Shown in pieces: positions 36,848 to 49,100 of a stretch of 64,000 nt of DNA. The stretch comes from Breviolum minutum Mf 1.05b.01. Its lineage: Eukaryota; Sar; Dinophyceae; Suessiales; Symbiodiniaceae. The stretch covers positions 1-64,000 of the forward strand of contig DF241619.1 of assembly GCA_000507305.1 (NCBI GenBank), read 5' to 3'. Position numbers and translations under genes: made by a program. Position 1 is the stretch's first letter. The number at the start of each line of letters is the position of its first letter. The notes beneath the pieces were generated by a model, which saw only the letters and a program-made list of their open reading frames with translations, was not told the DNA's origin and made no database searches.

Positions 36848-36993
36848 CCGTTGGAATAGAAGGGGCGGAAATCTCTCAACAGTCGATGCATTTCATGTGT
36901 TTCCACTGATTGTAGTCGATATGTTTCCTCGGCCAGGATAGGAGTGGGGATGCCATGGTGAAGGAAACGGCGAATCACGAGAATTCTAAGAAA
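36848..36993 (-). CDS. Candidate internal exon of an unknown gene
   Basis: After acceptor TTAG|A (36994) the frame reads ILVIRRFLHHGIPTPIL then ETHEMHRLLRDFRPF up to a possible GC donor near 36848. A second frame contains an ATG (MASPLLSWPRKHIDY). No family recognised. Confidence 0.3.
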
Positions 36994-37967
36994 GGATGGA
37001 AATTCTAGCAAAATGAGACATTTTGAACATGAATTTGATACATGCAAATCATCACGGTGCACTTTAAGTCTGTAAGTCTTGAAATACTAGATTAATTAAT
37101 ATCTTTTAAAAATGACGAAAATTGCGTCATGTTCTCGTTGTATCTCTTGGGGGTTTCAACCCCGATTTTCTCACCAAATTCTTGTCACATCGTTTTTCAG
37201 CGAAGCTGAAGATCTCAGGATTCCAGGCTCCGAACCAGGTACGGTTACGAAACGAGACAACGGTTACGAGACAACCAAAACTGTGTTGGGAAGAAAAACA
37301 TCAGCAAATCCCTGATTCTAAGTGACCTTTTAAGAGGTTAAGTGACCTCCAATTAGGGGATAAAAAGGCGACTTTGAATCACCTGGTCTTGGTGTTTTTG
37401 ACAGGGAATAAGGTTGATAGTTGAACTTAAAATCATGGACCTTTTTGAGAATAGATGATGTTTGGTGCAATGTGTCAAAGTGGGAATCGAATGAGTTCCC
37501 CTTTCAACCCCCAAATGTTTCGAGGTTCAAAAGTTCCTTCAAAACAAGTTTGAAGAAACAAGCACCAAAAAATACCTTTTCTGGTCTACCACAGGGATCC
37601 TCCAAACTAATTTTGCTTTTGTGGTTCTATGGTGAATCAACCATTCAATAAAGAAATTCTGAAACAACCGACGTTCTTTTTCTTTTCCGGCTTTGAATTC
37701 ATGAAATAATCAGGCTCTTTTAATGGTGTTTGTTGGGTTGTCCCCCTTCCCAATAATAGTGACCATCAGGAATTGTACGATTTTTGGGCAATCGGGGATC
37801 TCGTTTAACACTCTAAACTGGCCAGGTTTAAACACAATGAAGGTATCCCGTCCCCCAAGAATTCTCAGGGCTTTGACAAAAACACCCGCAAACACCCTTA
37901 CTCTCCATTGAATCCTGGTTGTTTGATAGGGATCCTTATCATGGTTTACTAAGTTTACTATAATTAT

Positions 37968-38080
37968 CTGGTTGGTGGTTTTTCACCAATCCATCTGAAA
38001 AATATGCGAAAGTCAAATTGGATCATGAAACCCCAAGCTTCGGGGTGAAAATACAAAGGATTTGAGTTGCCACCACCTAG
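37968..38080. mobile_element. Palindromic element, family A
   Basis: CTGGTTGGTGGTTTTTCACC...GAGTTGCCACCACCTAG. A second copy lies 184 bases away at 38264-38374, followed by a related ATTCCCATNNAATCATC flank, suggesting a local duplication. Confidence 0.8.
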
Positions 38081-38263
38081 ATTCCCATGGAATCATCATC
38101 ATCAGCGGTCATTCTATTACCAATCCAATCAATTTTTGCACATTTCTTGCGGGGAAATATATCAAAATTCCAATGATCCTGATCCTACCCTGCGATTTTG
38201 GAGGATTCTGGGTTTTCAATTGTTCTGTTTGATTCCCCTCCAAAAAAAGTGTCCCATTCAATG

Positions 38264-38374
38264 ACTAGTTGGTGGTTGAACCAACCCCTTTGAAAAATAT
38301 GCTCGTCAAAATGGGGTATCTTCCCCAAGCTTCGGGGTGAAAATTCCAAAAATATTTGAGGTTGCCACCACCCA
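38264..38374. mobile_element. Palindromic element, family A
   Basis: CTAGTTGGTGGTTGAACCAA...GGTTGCCACCACCCA; paired with 37968-38080. Confidence 0.8.
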
Positions 38375-38461
38375 GATTCCCATCCAATCATCTTCATCAG
38401 CGGTCATTACCAAAAAATTCAACAATATATGTGCATCAAGTTTGATCTCCCCCCCCCCCCG

Positions 38462-38590
38462 AAAATGGGTCCCACCTAGATGACGGTATCTTCATCTTCC
38501 CATCCGTCGGGAATGCAGCCAGACCAGACAGATTTGCCGGTGGAGCTGGAACTGAGACTCCCAACATCATGGCTTTCAACCTTGGATCCC
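38462..38590 (-). CDS. Possible C-terminal exon of MCAT
   Basis: After the acceptor at 38590-38600 (CCAAG|G) the frame reads LKAMMLGVSVPAPP. The LKAMM matches the usual QLKAMM segment just before the C-terminus of FabD proteins. Phase with the exon ending at 40124 could not be tested, because an exon for the intervening GPG motif was not seen. A second open frame over the same bases (SKVESHDVGSLSSSS, ending in a stop near 38480) is equally possible. Confidence 0.3.
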
Positions 38591-38989
38591 GTGGGTCGCT
38601 GATTGACCAATTTGGAGGCCGGAGGTGAAACAAAAAACTTAAAAAAGGGCCGTTTTTTTCAAAAATGGCATGGAAGATGGCACCAAAAATGACTTGAAGA
38701 TGTTTTTTGTTTGAAATTTTGAGATGTTTTTCTTGTTTCACATTTTGTTGTGGGGACTTAATTAGTTTTGGATATTTCAAAGAAGAATTATATAACTGTG
38801 GATGTTTTGACCTATTGTTTGCGGGGAACAGTTCATATAGGGATCCATTGAACTAAACTGACTCATTTGCCACTGGGAATTGGCTCCCACCTGAATCATT
38901 CATCATGATTCACCAATGCATCACGATGAAGCAATATTCTGATTACGGAAGACGATTCTAATCTCCATCTAGGTCCATATATCCCATTC

Positions 38990-39083
38990 CATCCCATGGG
39001 ACTGGTATATTTACCTACGTTTGGCTGATTTTTATGGGAAATGTAGGTAAATAAATACCATACATGGATCCTATAGGTGATAG
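38990..39083. mobile_element. Palindromic element, family D
   Basis: CCCATGGGACTGGTATATTT...ATACATGGATCCTATAGG. Confidence 0.75.
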
Positions 39084-40123
39084 TTATCTGATCATCGGAT
39101 GTTCCTCCCCCATCACCAAGCGCCACAAATGGTCAAAATGTTAAAATCGCCAAGGCGACTGTTTCATGGGTCCAATCTCCCAAAAGAATTCCACACCATC
39201 ATCAATGATGGCGCGACAGGTGTCCTAAAACTGGAGCGACCACATCACGGGTGGGACATGACGTATACCCGGGATGCCTATAAAACAAGCACCTTCACCC
39301 CGGAATATTAGGCCCCAAAATTGCCCTGAAAGGGAAGCCGGGATGGGCTTCCGATAATCACCATTTTCAGGGGGGCGAGCGGCGAGCTGTGTGATTTTTC
39401 GGGAGTGTATCTCAAATTATCTCAATCGGCCTGATGTATTTACACGTGAAAACTCCAAAAGTGGTTTTGTTTTAGAAACTCAAGATTGGGCTGGTGTATG
39501 TACCTACGACTATTTGAAGTAAAGGAATCAGAAAACACACCTATTATTTGAGTACTCTTTAAAAATAAGACATATCAAATCATGTGCCACTTAGATCTAA
39601 ATAGTATACCTGATGGGCTGTAGATTGATTGGGATTCCTTTCAAGCTACTCAAAATCAATTTGAAAAAATCCAGTCCCAAATTCCTTCCCCCCCAAAATA
39701 ATCTTCCAAAATCAAACGCAAATGCTCAGATTCAGATTCCCAACCAGTCCTGATATCTGTTCCCGTGACCGTTCCCGTTTTCATCGTCACCAATCACCGA
39801 ACTTGTGACGCTTTGTATGAAAAGTCTCTGGTGTCTGGGTCTGTCTACCCAGAAAATCCGTAGAAAACATAGCATTTATTTGCTCCCACCATACCTTAGA
39901 CTTTCTGTCATTCAAACATCATCAACCACTCACTTCAATTTGCCAAAAGGGTTGATAAAATTTACCACTCCATTTTACCATACCAATTAAACTAATATAC
40001 TATTGCCAGTAGCAACTATATCTAATATATAAATATATTGTCGATGTGTTTTTTCATTACCGCATTTGAGATATTTGTTTTCACCACGGACTCTTGAAAC
40101 AAATTTCCAGGAACAAACATCAC

Positions 40124-43100
40124 CCTCATCAAACTGTTGTTCCGCGTCCTCCCATTGATTTGGAGAACTCAAGCCTGCACGGTGTTGGCGTTTTCGAGGA
40201 GGGTTTTCTTTTCAATACACGATGATGCAAATTGTTGTTTGCCAGAAAGGTTCGAATTAATGTTTACAGTAGGTTCGTTATGTTCAATGGCATGATGATC
40301 ACCATATTATAAACACTATCACTATGATATCAGGATTTAGGAACTACCATCATTTAATGATACTGAATGAGACTGAATGATACTATACTTCGATTTTGGT
40401 TGAATGATCCATATGATCCGCTTTCAAACTTTTGTTAAGGCCTCAACGACTAAGTTAGCAAACTGTTCGCCGCTGTCTCAGTCAAAAGATTTGAGAAAAA
40501 CAGTGGCACCAAAAAAACACGTGTCGTTTCTTGAAAATGTTCCAATCTGTCCAATCTTACAACCTTGAATGGTCTTTAGAAAAAAGGTGTTTCATGGTGA
40601 AAGAGTATGAGAGAAAATACTGTATCAATCTGTTGATTTCCCTGCGTCATTTTGTTTCCATCAATTTGAATTAAAACACGCTCCCCCGAGACTAACAGAA
40701 ATTTCGTCCCTGCAAATAGGCCTTCCAAATTGCAACAAAACATTTCCAAGCACTTTTAGGAGGCAAACCGTTTATTTTATGGACATTTTCAGCTTACTAG
40801 ATTTGAGGTACTGCCACATATAGCCCCGTGAAACAAGTGTCCTGGTTTTTAGGGTCCGCGTTTCTTAACCATCCCATTGAGCAACACCCAAGGAACGAAC
40901 TATCCGAAAAGGCTTGGTCTGAAAATTTTGTAGTCCAAAGGACTTCAAAAAATCCTCCGACAAAATAGACTTTTAGTAAAAGAGGTCCATCATTTCCCAA
41001 CTTTTTGGAGGGAGATTAGCTCATTTTTTTCAAAGGAAGCTATCCAAGAAAATCCTCCCCCCACAAAAAAAATATCCTCAACAAGTGGATTGTTTCCCCA
41101 TTTTTGGGAGATTCCAATTTTCTCAGGCAAGCTATTCATAAAAATCTCACTGTTTCAGGGAAACTATCCATAAAAATATCATTTTTTCAAGGAAACTATC
41201 CATAAAAATCCTCTCCCCCCCCCAAAAAAAAACACAAAAATCTCTCTTTCACACCTTGAACCAATCCTTCTACAATGGACGTAGCAGGTGTTCCTGGGAG
41301 CCAACGTTCTCCCGTCCTGGCAACTTTTGACATCACCCCCATCTTTGCCAGTCGACATGCGGCTTTGGGTTTCTCGGGGCATGAAGTGTAAATGGAAAAG
41401 GTTCAGCAGAACATTTTGGGGGGTGATGAAAAACAGTGACTTGAAAAATCAATATGATTTCATAATATATTTAATATTATGAAACTGATTTCATACCATT
41501 TATTCAATATTATGACTTCAACCATGGTGTGAATCATATTTACTGATATTCCCTCCGTCGGCATGGTTGCTATTCCAACATCGAATCACCCGAGGAAGGC
41601 CCTTTTCCAAGAAAGATATCCCTCCCGAAAACTAACGGCTGGATACCCAAAACGATGTGCCTTGGAAAAAGTTAAATGGTGACTCCTTTTGTTTGTATCG
41701 GCATTTTTGGTATCCCTCCAATGTCGGAGGGATTTTGTCTTTCTTTAAGTTTGCCTCAAGATGTGACAAAAAAACGTCACGAATCTTCATTAGTAGTGGC
41801 CCTTGAAGAGGTGCGTTTGGTGAGCTGCGATGGGCTGGTGTGTTCTTTTTCCCTCACCCATGTGTCAAAAAGATGGATAACGATTCGTCTCCAAACAAAT
41901 CCGGGTGAACTTGACAAGAAAACAAAAATCTCTTGGAAACCATCACCTTGTTCTTGAGGTGTACCACCATCGTGGTATACCCTTTTTACTGGACAACTCC
42001 CAAAAAAAAACACTGGCCATTTTTGAATTTTCCACTGATGGGTCATGTTTCCACAAATCTCACCACTGCTGTGATTTTGTTTGTCTTCTCAGTTTAGTTC
42101 TCCACAATCCATGCCATTTGCCCACTGCGATGAGTAGACCGTGATCTCCGGCGAATGTAACCTTGGGAGAAACTGAGGCACCTGTAATTTTTGGACATGT
42201 ACGATTCGGTACGATACAAGAAAAAAACGTCCCTGCATAAATCTCATGCAATTCATGAAAGGTAAGTATAAATATGTATCCATTAAATCCCACTAACGAT
42301 ATCAATGTTATATCTCTAACTTGGACCACATCAGTTCTACATAGGGATTCAACTCAGTTCCCTCCCAGATGCAGTTGCAAATGAAGGCCCAGCTTCGGAT
42401 TTCACACCCAAAAGCTATCCATTTGGTTCACGAGTTGGTGGTTGAATCGAACCAACCCCTTTGAAAAATATGCGCAAGTCAAAATGGGGGAAAATCTTCC
42501 CCAAATTTTCGGGGTGAAAATAAAAAATATATAAAACCACTAGAATCTAGTTCATGTTCAGAAATCACTATGGGTTCAGTATAGTATATATACTACAAAA
42601 CGGAGATGGTAAATCCCTACCACTATACACCATGTTACCAAATACTACCAAAATAAATGTAGTCATGCTACCAAATGTGGGTAAATACAGTAAATCTATT
42701 GCTGCAAAAAATGGATGTCTTGCTCAGAAACCATTCTGAGTTGCAATGATATCATTGTTTTTTCCATCTCATCAAGTTCAGTAATCCCCAAAAGGATTGA
42801 ACAAGGATTGAAACAAACACGTCAGAGATTTGATCATCATGATGGCACCAGCAGGCGCCAAAAAATAAGAGGTGTGCGGTGTGCACGGAAACAAACAAAG
42901 TGCTATGGCATTGGGAACAACCAAATTGATCCAGTTCTTCGCTTTTTTGAGATGGCTGGTTTTAAAGAAAAGCCACATCGTCGCGTTTTCACAAACTTAG
43001 GAACCCCTGATTGTCTGTGCTAGGCTCTTGGAAAATATGGAATTCTTGAGACAAACGGGGGGCCTGATATGAGTCAGCAAAGCTGTTGGGTCCGAGAACA

Positions 43101-46100
43101 AACTCGAAGTTAGAACTGAACTAGTTGATGGTGTTTTTCACCACCCAGCTGAAAAATATCACTCAAATTAGATTCTTTGCCCAAGGGTTGGGGTGCAAGC
43201 AAAGCAGATTTGAGTTGCCACCACCTAGGCCTAGACATTTCAAAGCATCTGAACAAAAACATGTCAAATCTTCCAAGGCAAACTATTCCTTGAACCCCCT
43301 TTGTGCCGCCGCGGCACGTGTCGTTGCGCAACATGTCCATGAGACATTGCCGAAAGTCCGCCTCTCAATCTGCACAAAAAAAATGGTGAAGTGGATATGT
43401 TAGAGGAAGAACTGACATATTGGAAAACAAAAAACACCCTACCCAACATCATATCAACATCACCATGTATATTTGAAAAATAAAAAAGACATGTGTTTTA
43501 ATTGATTTTTAATGTGTACAGTATGTATCTTTAAATTTAAAGTTCCATCACCCCTGCGCAAAAGAAAGAATTCACTGAATAATATCTATAGATATTGTAT
43601 CTATACAAATTAAAGTCATGAAATGTGCATGATATAATATAATCTACATATATGATATAGCAGGGTTTCTTAACATACACATCATCATTATATGCTATAC
43701 AATTTCTGTTTATATTCATCGTCGTCTCTGTCTATGCTTTGCCAAGTCTGTGTGCCTCAGCCGGCTTCATCAACTCGGTGTGGAAGGCTGCAGTGCAACC
43801 TGCTGGGGAGACATGACTTGGATACGTCCCCCAAGACCTGTGGGGTTGGTGGGACCCCTTTCCATCCATGGCCAAACTTTATGGCTTATAAAATGGATAT
43901 AAATGGGGGTGATCCGAACTTACTAACATGGGGATGATCCTCCAAGCCTTAAGCTTAAAAAAAGTCAACCCTCATCCTGGTGGCAGCCTGGAATCCTGGG
44001 AACGGGTGTTTCACATCTCACTTTTTGTGGTGGACATTTTCCGTAGCGGAATGCATTTGTCCAGGATGGTGAAATTTTCACTTGTGCTGGAACATGAGTT
44101 GAGTTTGGTTCAGGTGGAGAAGTGCCAATCGCCTACAAAACATGTCAGGTGTCATCCGGGTGGGTTGTCAAACCAGCACCATGGAAAGGTTTTCGCAGGA
44201 AAAATAAACCGTGGAGAAATGGGAAAGGTTTTCTCCCCCCCCAAGACCCATGGAGATTTTTGCAAAAAAATCCCTATGATTCTCAGGTGCCACTGATCAA
44301 AACCATTTTGCAAGCCTTAAAATTGCTGCCGTGAGAAAACGAAGTACAATGGGATCTATTTCACCCCAACAATACGCCCACCTTCTCCACTCAAGTCCTC
44401 AGAATTGGACTCTCTCGCATTTTTATATATACCACCCAAACCTCACCCCACCACCCAAAAAAAAAATCCTCTCCCCTAACCTACCTACCTACCACTCTCC
44501 CACCACCCACCAACCACCACCTCGCCTTTGAGATCTGCGACTTTGGAAGCTCCACGCTCCTGAAAAAACAAAAACGTCGTTCCGGTCTTCACGACAGAAT
44601 CGAAGGTGGGTTTCCCCAAGATGGTGACCCCCTTTGGTGGCCTGTGAGGAATGCTGAATTTTAGGTGTTTTTTTTTAATGGTGACCTGTTTGTTTTGTCG
44701 CCAACAAAAATCCCAACAAGATTCTTTGGTTTCTTTACAACGTTTGCTGGGTGGAACCTTTTTTCTTCATCATCCCCATCCGTGCGAAAATGTTGCGTTC
44801 GGAGGGAAAGTGTGCTCTCAAAGTTGGTTTTTACATGGTGGTTTCAACCTTCGTCCAGAGAGTTGTTCATCACATTCGCAACCCCCATTTGTTGGTTGCA
44901 ACAATAATATTTGTCAAACTGCCCATGTGTTCTCTAAAAAGAGGGATCGGATTTTCATCCTCCAGACAATTTTTTGGGGAAATCAATAAATATCATCCAA
45001 GCAAAATGTGTAACAAAAAACCACCTGCTATGAGTTTTAGAACTAAAGAAAACACCTTGTGTCAAAAACTTTCAAAACCTTTTTGTTGAAGAACACCCGG
45101 TTTTCGTCAGAGATGGGTGAGAAACTTTGCCGAGAGATAACAGACTACCATTTTTTGTACATGTTTATGCCGGCCGGATTTTTGTAAAGCATTCTGATGA
45201 TCAGGGTTTGCTATATGTGCCAGGACCTCCCTCATATTGGAGATGGTCATCTCGCCTTTCATAAGGAATCCTTACTAATGGGTATTTTTAACCCCTACCA
45301 TCATATCAGGTTGAGGAAACTCCCATCCCCTAAGGATAGGGAAACAATGGGAGTTTAGGCTTTAACACATATGATGCCCCCCCCTTGAAACCTCACAAAA
45401 ACATGTGGAAAAACCCATCATCTTTTTCCCCCCCAAAATATGATCTGGAAAAAAAAACGACACCCACGGCCAGGGGCATCCATCGGATCCAAAGCCCTTG
45501 CATCATGCATGCCATANGTATAATATTATATATATATATATATATATCATATATTACAAAAAAAACATATATCATAAATATAAACACATAATCCCCTGGG
45601 CCCGTTTTTTCTCCAACTGGAAACTCCACTCCTTCGCCAAAGCCTTTGCACTTTGCACAGCTGTCAAGGTACCTGACCTCGAGGTATCGTTTGGACTGAA
45701 CCGTTTGGACCGTTCGGTTGGTTGAAAGAAGACGGGCCTGAGTCACCTGAGACCTTCGTTTTTGGCTTTATGTTAAAATTCTACAAAACAAAAAGACATG
45801 ATATCCATATTCATATCACATACATGTAACATAATGATAGCTGTTTGATGGTTCAGAAATCCCAAACAACCACTTGGGATGTATAAAATCCTGTAAATAA
45901 TGGGATATTTTACATGTTCGACTTGTGCAGGATTTCTTCCATCAACAGTATGACATATGATTTTTCTATTTCACAACAAGAAAAAACTGGGCACATAAAA
46001 ATTACAGAACTTCAACAAAAAATAACATCAAATAACGGCTAGAAATATTGAAATAACATCAAACACGCAAAAAGACTAGACCCTGGAAGATTAACATGGA

Positions 46101-49100
46101 ACCTACAAATCACCCATGAAAAGAAAGGAAAATGATCTGAACCAAACCTCCATGATGAAATGTTCCAGCCGTTCATCTTCAGGGGCGTAACCAACAAAAA
46201 AGTGATCTTGCATGGATGTTTTTCTCTTCTGGGGTTTTCTCACACCAAACTCGTCCTGGTTGAAAACGGCCAGGTCTCCCCTGCACTGCCACACCGCATG
46301 GAAAGAGACGATTCGCCACCTGCGCCGCGGCACCCAGGATGCCAGCCATCGTCACCACACACCACCAGGAAGATGCAATTTTTTTAGTATACGGGATTCC
46401 CTATGCACCCTTCAGTTGCCACTTGGGAAGGGTCTTTAGATCCAAGGTAGAATGTTGTGGTTCCGTATTTTATGTATTTTTGGTATGTGCCAAGAAGAGT
46501 CAATTTTGTTTGCGTGGCATCTCAGGCATAAAAATCCTGCCGTTGTGACTATTGCCGTTGTCAAGGGGGACAAGCCAACAAGTGTATCTTGTATACAACT
46601 GCCCAATTTTAGATACCCAAGATAGATATAATATATTATTTATTATTTCATACCATATTATAATCATTTGAAGTGTATCTTCAGAAGTCATTCCTGGGGC
46701 CAAAAGGCTTCTTTCCCTATCTGAAATGGAAACATGAAACCATGGTGGCATTATGATAGCTGTTAACATGACCTTACTTCCAGCATCAAGTACGTAGTGC
46801 AATGCCAAAACGCAGCCACGCAAAAAAAAAAAAACGGTACCTGACAAACACCTCCTGGGATCTTCTCCAACACCTCCTGGAAGTTTTTTCAAACAACCAA
46901 GGCGGGGGGGATGACGAAAAGATTTCAAGAGAGAGAGGAGTAGTATAGTATACCTTCAACCCAAATAGGGGTCACTGGTATACGTGAGGAATTTTGATTT
47001 ATGTTTTGGATGGTTAGGTCCGGTTTTGTTGCTAAGAGTGAAAGTTATTGATACTTACTGTACTAGTACATTTCGTTTGAGGTTGGGGATGTCATTTATT
47101 CATGGATACCCTCCAGGAAACCAAACTAACATATCCCACCGTTCACGGGAAGTGTGAAAAATCATCGACTCAAAAGTCATTGGTAGGGAATATGTTAGTT
47201 CCCTGGAGGGTAGTTATGCCTAATGTATTGGTTAAAAAAAGTAGATTGATCTACATTGCATGGTTGATTGTCCAGAGAGGCAAATATTTTATACAAGGAG
47301 CACAAACGGGAAAGTGAGAGGACGGAAAGCACAAATCATTGGAGTTGAAATTTGAAATTTAAATAAAAAGTCAATTCGAAGAAATTGTTGGTTGCGCCTT
47401 CTTCTTGTCCAAACTATCCATAGATTTCAAAAAACCACATCCTATAATAACCATTCATCAACTTCTGAAAAAACGTCCCAACATTCTCCAAGACGTCCCT
47501 TGTTCAAAAAAATCATCTCAAACCTGGAAGTTAGCGAAGGGAAGTTGAACTTGACCAACGAGTTGGTAATTTTGTTACCCCTGATCTTCACTAAGGTTTC
47601 CTGTTAAACTCCTTGTAAGTAAAATCAATCTTTGGTGCGAGATGTGTTTTGGCAACAGGAGGGTTCAATAAGTCGGTCAAGGGGTGAAAACACAACCAAC
47701 CCCCTGCAACAACGACTCAGAGAGTTCAGGACCAAAAGGAGTTCAGGAGACAAATTTTCACTAAATCATCGCTGAAGCTACCGTTCCTTTTTGTTGGCAA
47801 TGCTTCAAAATAAATAGACTATAATAGGTACCCCCGACCAAGAGTACCAATACTAAACATATGACCCCAATTTTTTGGGCTGTTCGTTTTTTTGTTGGGG
47901 TAGGTGGAAAAAAAATCATCTTGAGCGGCCGTGTTCCAACCAAAAAAACTTCGCCCTTTCCCTAAAAAAATTGGTTGCTTCCCTCCAAAAAAATCAAGAA
48001 CTGGTTGGTGCTCAACCCTCACCTTCTTGCTCATTCTGCTGGTTATTTAATAAGGAACATATGTGTTTTTTTCCATTGCTCATCTGGTGAAGCTCATCAC
48101 GATTTTTTTTTCACTGCCAACAACGGCAACAAAAAACGGCGTCAAAAACGGGGTGTCCTCACAAAGAGCTTCCACCTCGTCATCTGTTAGGCCCACCACC
48201 TGGGGGAGTTCAACTCGAGTTTGGGGCCGCCGAGTCCGACTCGGCATAGCGAAATGAATTCCGTGAAAGCTTAAGATATATAGGTTCGAATTTCATTAAA
48301 GAAAAAACCTATAGATTACAGTATTTACTGTAATGTGAACCAGGGTTTTGGAAGGTTTCATCAAGTCCCATCTAATATGATATTTAGTATCCAGGTGTCT
48401 GGTTTTTAGGACTTGCAGCAATCTGACTGCAAATTTGGATCCCCATGTCGAACGAAAGAGGTGAAGAATTTGTTGTTTTTTTTGATCTTGACATGTCGAA
48501 CTTCACAGGACAGGTCGGGATTTCACTGAACATTTCCCATAGGATAACTGGCATCTTCCTTCCTCAAGAATAGCTATAGTTACATAGTATACTGAAGAAT
48601 TAGAGCTCCTTGCAAAGGCAATATGTGCTTTTTTGGTTGGTTCTTCAAACTACATTACCTAAAATTTCTCCACAAAAAAAAACTGACCCCCCAAAAAATG
48701 CCATTTCAAAACATCCCTGAGGTCTCCCCCACTGAGATCATCTTTTGTTCTTCCTTCTGTTCCTCGCCGGCGTCACAGAAAACCGGAGATTTCTCGGAAA
48801 AATCGACGGCTATTTATCAGTGACTGGTGTCGATGTTTCGATGTTTCAAACGGCTGATTCAACACAAATACAGCGATTTGTCGACAATATGCGTTTAAGC
48901 GGAACTGGCCTTTTTGACGTGAGGAGGTTTGGTACCACGTGGAACTGGGAGAGCTTGGAACAAAAAAAAGTCACAGGAAATGTTCGCTCAAAAAAAATAG
49001 CTTCACTGCTTGGCAAATATCTAAGTCCTATCTAGCCCATAGGATCCATAAAACTGGTACATTTACTGTACATGTATGGTATGTCTATACCTACATGAAA

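Noticed and set aside
41275..41385. Plus-strand ATG frame with a GT donor (MDVAGVPGSQRSPVL)
   Set aside because: Inside an MCAT intron on the opposite strand; the reverse frame is equally open.
44331..44531. Plus-strand ORF rich in Pro and Thr
   Set aside because: Low-complexity pyrimidine-rich DNA, likely an intron tract just downstream of MCAT exon 44559-44526.
48745..49035. Plus-strand ORF of 96 codons
   Set aside because: Antisense to an MCAT intron, no splice or family support.
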